DNA of 64,000 bases from a virus. A model generated the notes under the pieces. That model was not told the DNA's origin. It did no database searches and saw only the letters and a list, made by a program, of their open reading frames with translations. A program made the translations under genes and the position numbers. Below are positions 60,922-64,000 of the stretch, piece after piece. Where the stretch lies: positions 1 to 64,000 of IMG/VR virus record IMGVR_UViG_3300008262_000105, one strand, 5' to 3'. Each line of letters opens with the position of its first letter. Positions within the stretch are counted from its first letter, which is position 1.

Positions 60922-61983
60922 TTATAATTCTTGGAATTTTCCAGTTATACCAACCTCATCGTTTGCTTCTATTGCAAATCCCAATCCGCTAAAAGTAAAA
61001 AGTATTTCGTTTGTAGCACCATTATATGAATATGTGTATAAAGATGGTGAAATAAAATCTCCATTTATATAAATTCTAAACCAATTAGCTGTATCAAAAA
61101 CTCCAATTAATTCCGAAGGTAGTATTGGTTTTTTTACATTTATTAATTTCACTGTTGTTGAATTAACAAATATTGCCATTTGTGAACCTCTAACAGCAAT
61201 AAAATCAATAACCTGTGCATATTCATTATAAAGAGATGGATTTACAAAAAGATTGCCTGTTAAATCGGTTTCCACACCAAAAACAATTCTTTTTGGAGTT
61301 CTTGTTTTTTTAATTACCGGCTTTTCATTATAAGTTTCTGGAAGTAGATATGCATTAGCTACCATAGTAAAAGTTGTTCTAATTATTCTTTCACTACCAG
61401 AACCAACTTCTTGCTGATTATCAAATGAATCTATTTTTACTTTGAATTTGTAGCCATCCTCTTTACCCCAATATCTATCAGTTGCAAATTGAAATGCTTC
61501 AACTATTTTATTCATATGTTCAGTATATGAAGTCCAAATCATTACTTCATAAGTTACAGTTACATAATCGGGTACATTTACACTATACAAATCATAAGAT
61601 GGTGATGCGTTGTTTTGCAAACTAAATCTTTCATATCTATTTTTTGGAGAATATTTTTTAAAAGTTGTTATTTTATTTACTTCTTTAAAATTTGCCATTA
61701 AATCGTTTCTCTCAATAGAATTTCTTTTAAACATTATTAAAGGTATTTGTATTCTACCTCTAGAATCTCTTAAATACCCATCTTTTCTAGCACTATTCCA
61801 CCTTTCCGCATTACCATATAATAGTGGTACTTTTATTTTAGTACTATTTTCTTCAACTTCAGGTATTATTACAGATGTCATATATTCTGCAATAGTAGTA
61901 TCTATATCAATAAGTTTTACACCTTTGATATATTCTTTTTCTACTGAAATTTGATTGGCTCTATTTGTTTCTTTCTTATCCAT
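60922..61983 (-). CDS. 15: gp15-like tail completion / sheath stabiliser protein
   Basis: 353 residues. Residues ~35-235 follow the T4 gp15 pattern: STKIKVPLLYGNAERWNSAR, RGRIQIPLIMFKRNSIERND, a P-x-Y-x5-PDYVTVTYEVMIWTSYTEHM core with NKIVEAFQFAT, and FKVKIDSFDNQQEVGSGSER followed by IRTTFTMVANAYLLP. In T4 gp15 caps the top of the tail and joins it to the neck. The C-terminal ~55 residues (NWFRIYINGDFISPSLYTYS, then ANDEVGITGKFQEL) are an extra beta-module not present in T4 gp15 but shared with the two genes downstream. It starts at a TAATG overlap with the gp14-like gene. The order gp13-gp14-gp15-like supports the call. Confidence 0.78.
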   Translation of the reverse strand: MDKKETNRANQISVEKEYIKGVKLIDIDTTIAEYMTSVIIPEVEENSTKIKVPLLYGNAERWNSARKDGYLRDSRGRIQIPLIMFKRNSIERNDLMANFKEVNKITTFKKYSPKNRYERFSLQNNASPSYDLYSVNVPDYVTVTYEVMIWTSYTEHMNKIVEAFQFATDRYWGKEDGYKFKVKIDSFDNQQEVGSGSERIIRTTFTMVANAYLLPETYNEKPVIKKTRTPKRIVFGVETDLTGNLFVNPSLYNEYAQVIDFIAVRGSQMAIFVNSTTVKLINVKKPILPSELIGVFDTANWFRIYINGDFISPSLYTYSYNGATNEILFTFSGLGFAIEANDEVGITGKFQEL

Positions 61984-62444
61984 TATATTACTCTCATTTC
62001 AGTTTGAATATTACTTCTTCTAGTCATAAAGGTAGAACATATAACAGAGAATCTTTCATCTTCACCAACTCTACCACCAACTAAAAAATCTTCAGTTACA
62101 TTATCAATTTCAAAATACCCATCGTTATGAAAAATAATATCACCAACTTCTGGATAAAAATCTTTTTCTTTTAACGTAAATCTATTAAATCTAAATTGTA
62201 CGTTTTGATTTGCATCAGAACCAAATCCTTCATAATTTGCTGTTGTTTCATCTCTTTGAATTATTGCTGTACATTCAACTCCTTGATAATATGTTTTACT
62301 AAGAGACTCTCCATAAAGATTTGTTTTTGAATCTTCAATGACAAGTTTATATAGAACTACTGCAGTTTCTATAACAGCATCTACTAATTCCTTAGATATT
62401 CCTTCAAAGAATTTTATATCTCTTGCTAATGCAAATCTTGCCAT
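61983..62444 (-). CDS. 14: gp14-like neck protein
   Basis: 153 residues. Matches to the gp14 neck family include SLSKTYYQGVECTAIIQRDE, NVQFRFNRFTLKEKDFYPEV, and VGDIIFHNDGYFEIDNVTED: the GVEC strand, the F-x-F-x-R-F strand, and GD-x-IxF-x4-FEIxxV core are in the order seen in T4 gp14. It is shorter than T4 gp14 (256), lacking part of the C-terminal region, as in several marine T4-like phages. In T4 gp13 and gp14 form the neck that connects head and tail. It overlaps the next gene (TAATG) and starts 4 nt after the gp13-like gene, so the neck genes are coupled. Confidence 0.78.
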   Translation of the reverse strand: MARFALARDIKFFEGISKELVDAVIETAVVLYKLVIEDSKTNLYGESLSKTYYQGVECTAIIQRDETTANYEGFGSDANQNVQFRFNRFTLKEKDFYPEVGDIIFHNDGYFEIDNVTEDFLVGGRVGEDERFSVICSTFMTRRSNIQTEMRVI

Positions 62445-62448
62445 AATA

Positions 62449-63615
62449 TTAACCTATATAAATTGGAAGTGGAACTTTTCGTAACATTTCTTGATGAGCA
62501 TTTGTTTCTGTGTTTCTATTCTCAAATTGTTTAGTTCTACTTAGTTCTTCCAAAGTTTCTCTTAATTGTGTCATCAAAGCTTCCTTTTCAGTTTGTGCTT
62601 CACTTCGTAATGCCGCACCATCTAAACTGATTTCTGAGCCCGGAATTGGGATATTAGAATATTTTTCTCTAACTGCTCCCAATAATTCTTTAACTAATGC
62701 TAAAGTATATTTTCTAATCCACTGTTTACCAACATCATTAATTCCACCATATTCCATAAAATCATAAGGAATATCTGAATAATCAGAAATTACATTTGGT
62801 GTTATATTTGTAGAATTTTCTGTAAATTCATCTTTTACAAAATAATCAAAATATAATTTTCCGTAAAGATTAATATGTTGTGAAGTTGGTTTTGGAAATA
62901 CTCGGATTTTGCCATTTACAATATTAAAAGTAAATGCCGATTTTCTGAATTGGTCATTAAATTCAATTGCCTGAATTCTTAACATATCTTCAAATATTGG
63001 CATTAACACAAATTGTGCTGCCGGTGAGAATGAACCAAATCCAAATTCATCAATTAAGTTTAAAGTACCTTGTCCACTTACTGAATAAGGGTCAAAAAAT
63101 CTATTGATTGCAGGAACTGGTTCGTGGAATACTTTTACAATTTCAATACGTTTTCCACTTTCAGAAACTGCTGCCCATAGAGTATCTAAATTATATTCCT
63201 GTTGACCAGGTACTAATTCAATGTATCCTTTTTTAATATCAGTATTTCCACCAACACCTGCTAAAGTTCCATATGCATCGGAAATAGAAATAAGTGTTGG
63301 GAGATTTGAACCCTGAACTAATTTGTTTGATAAATTAGTATTTTTTAGTTTACCTCTAACTGTATCTAAATTATTTCTAATATTAAATTGGTTTACTTGT
63401 GCACCATATTCAGATACGGATTCTTCAAAGCAAGCGTAGAAATTCTCATCAATTAATTCTATATTTTGAATAGGATACCCCAATCTCCTAGCACACCAAA
63501 GTGCAACTTTAGGAGCATCTGTTTGAAATTCGTTATCACTATCATATATTCCAAAAGGTGTTTGTCCTGCAGAAAATGATGATGAGCCAGGATATATTAG
63601 TGTTTCTAATGCCAT
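62449..63615 (-). CDS. 13: gp13-like neck protein
   Basis: 388 residues. The C-terminal third is diagnostic for the gp13 neck family: WIRKYTLALVKELLGAVREK, YSNIPIPGSEISLDGAALRS, EKEALMTQLRETLEELS. Upstream, a beta-rich domain (KKGYIELVPGQQEYNLDTLW, then RIEIVKVFHEPVPAINRFFD and KIRVFPKP) fits the same family in cyanophages. It is longer than T4 gp13 (309). The gene directly follows the capsid gene with a strong terminator between them, and its ATG lies exactly 24 nt from a late motif. It heads an operon of seven genes that runs to the 310-residue gene at 45197. Gp13 joins the head portal to the tail. Confidence 0.86.
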   Translation of the reverse strand: MALETLIYPGSSSFSAGQTPFGIYDSDNEFQTDAPKVALWCARRLGYPIQNIELIDENFYACFEESVSEYGAQVNQFNIRNNLDTVRGKLKNTNLSNKLVQGSNLPTLISISDAYGTLAGVGGNTDIKKGYIELVPGQQEYNLDTLWAAVSESGKRIEIVKVFHEPVPAINRFFDPYSVSGQGTLNLIDEFGFGSFSPAAQFVLMPIFEDMLRIQAIEFNDQFRKSAFTFNIVNGKIRVFPKPTSQHINLYGKLYFDYFVKDEFTENSTNITPNVISDYSDIPYDFMEYGGINDVGKQWIRKYTLALVKELLGAVREKYSNIPIPGSEISLDGAALRSEAQTEKEALMTQLRETLEELSRTKQFENRNTETNAHQEMLRKVPLPIYIG

Positions 63616-63639
63616 TATAAGTAATTATTTTACGTTACC

Positions 63640-63648
63640 TATAAATAT
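63640..63648 (-). promoter_or_regulatory. Late-type motif ATATTTATA before the neck-to-giant-protein operon
   Basis: Exact ATATTTATA in the gene direction, ending 24 nt before the ATG at 63615. It follows the capsid terminator and would drive gp13-, gp14-, gp15-like and four further genes. Confidence 0.65.
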
Positions 63649-63673
63649 TAATTTATTGGAAAGGGGTAAAAAT

Positions 63674-63704
63674 AAAAAAGGGAGTGATTTCTCACCCCCT
63701 TTTT
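63674..63704 (-). terminator. Intrinsic terminator after the major capsid gene
   Basis: In the gene direction an 8-bp stem GGGGGTGA / TCACTCCC (one G-U) with a GAAA tetraloop, preceded by AAAAA and followed by six T. The capsid stop codon is about 33 nt upstream. Confidence 0.88.
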
Positions 63705-63737
63705 ATTATTGAACCATTACGTTAGATTCGGTAAAGA

Positions 63738-64000
63738 TTAGATATTAGCTAAATCTTTAACATAAATCTTACCATAGAATTCAGGACGAACCATCTTCTT
63801 AGCGTAACGAGTCATAACTCCTCTACGTGGAGTGAAGTTCTGAGGGTCATACACTAATGGAGTCATAATCAATGGTACATATGGAGCGTAAACAGCACCT
63901 GTCTCAAGGAAGTTATTTCCTCTGAAGCCCATTAAGATTTCGTTAGAAGTCATATATGGGTTTTTGTACACAGTGAATCTGTTGCTCATAGAACCTACTG
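63738..64000 (-). CDS. 23: Major capsid protein, gp23-like, C-terminal end only
   Basis: Partial: the frame is open to the right edge, and the Met at 63989 is internal (VGSMSNRFTVYKNPYM reads through it). The visible ~87 residues are the well-conserved C-terminal end of the T4 capsid family: RFTVYKNPYMTSNEILMGFR, FLETGAVYAPYVPLIMTP, DPQNFTPRRGVMTRYAKKM. These match gp23 blocks such as VYxDPYxxxxxxxxGYKG, GxxYxPYVPL and TFxPxxGxxTRYxKxxVxPxFYG. Its C-terminal FYGKIYVKDLANI is also typical. It is followed by a strong terminator and lies directly before the neck genes, as in T4-like genomes. Confidence 0.9.
   Translation of the reverse strand, partial: VGSMSNRFTVYKNPYMTSNEILMGFRGNNFLETGAVYAPYVPLIMTPLVYDPQNFTPRRGVMTRYAKKMVRPEFYGKIYVKDLANI

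Noticed and set aside
509-63648. Rightward T4-type late promoters (TATAAATA on the plus strand)
   Set aside because: The plus-strand reading fits the T4 -10 consensus but would transcribe away from all genes; the constant distance to leftward ATGs favours the leftward reading.

Overview
The window is a continuous stretch of the genome of a contractile-tailed (myovirus) bacteriophage with a T4-like virion core. Every convincing gene lies on the minus strand, so transcription runs from the right edge to the left. Landmarks that can be read directly are a major capsid protein (gp23-like, cut by the right edge), neck proteins (gp13-, gp14- and gp15-like), tail sheath (gp18), tail tube (gp19), a gp26-like baseplate protein, a tape measure, gp53-like and hub-like baseplate proteins, an endolysin, and a gp32-like single-stranded DNA-binding protein cut by the left edge. 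The DNA is AT-rich. The promoter type suggests a Bacteroidota host: four sites match the Bacteroidota housekeeping consensus (TTTG, about 19-20 nt, TAnnTTTG). Host and phage names cannot be fixed from this window alone.

Layout from right to left. (1) 64000-60184: capsid C-terminus, then the neck genes and two small proteins that share a beta-module with the gp15-like protein. (2) 60184-23337, about 37 kb: a giant adhesin/fibre cluster with proteins of 4678, 3790 and 2791 residues, built from internally repeated beta-modules, collagen-like GTSG arrays, cupredoxin-like domains and a C-terminal S74 self-cleaving chaperone. Smaller helpers lie between them: a tail-assembly-chaperone-like protein, a BspA-type leucine-rich-repeat protein and small fibre accessories. 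(3) 23333-9982: tail and baseplate module (sheath, tube, gp26-like protein with an overlapping out-of-frame partner, tape measure, tube-initiator-like protein, gp53/LysM-like protein, hub-like protein). (4) 9949-1: a phage-encoded tmRNA with its own promoter and terminator, a compact family-A DNA polymerase-like gene, a secreted DNA/RNA endonuclease, an 1861-residue multidomain protein, a GH19 endolysin and the ssDNA-binding protein.

Two promoter classes can be told apart. A TTTGG-N19-TATATTTG promoter occurs only at the replication and RNA-type genes: twice before the ssDNA-binding protein gene, once before the polymerase-like gene, once before the tmRNA. A second motif, ATATTTATA read in the gene direction, recurs in the intergenic gaps before virion and lysis genes, most often exactly 24 nt from the ATG, and is the best candidate for the phage late promoter. 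Together with five hairpin terminators these divide the window into transcription units. The ssDNA-binding protein leader also carries five UUAAA repeats at 7-8 nt steps next to a small hairpin, resembling the autoregulatory operator of T4 gene 32.

The most unusual content is the tmRNA, the uniform late-promoter motif, the gp32 operator candidate, the repeat grammar of the 4678-residue protein, the cupredoxin domains with complete copper-ligand sets inside a tail fibre, and a possible +1/-2 frameshift at a run of seven T in the tail-assembly genes. Functional names come from remembered family motifs; no database search was possible.
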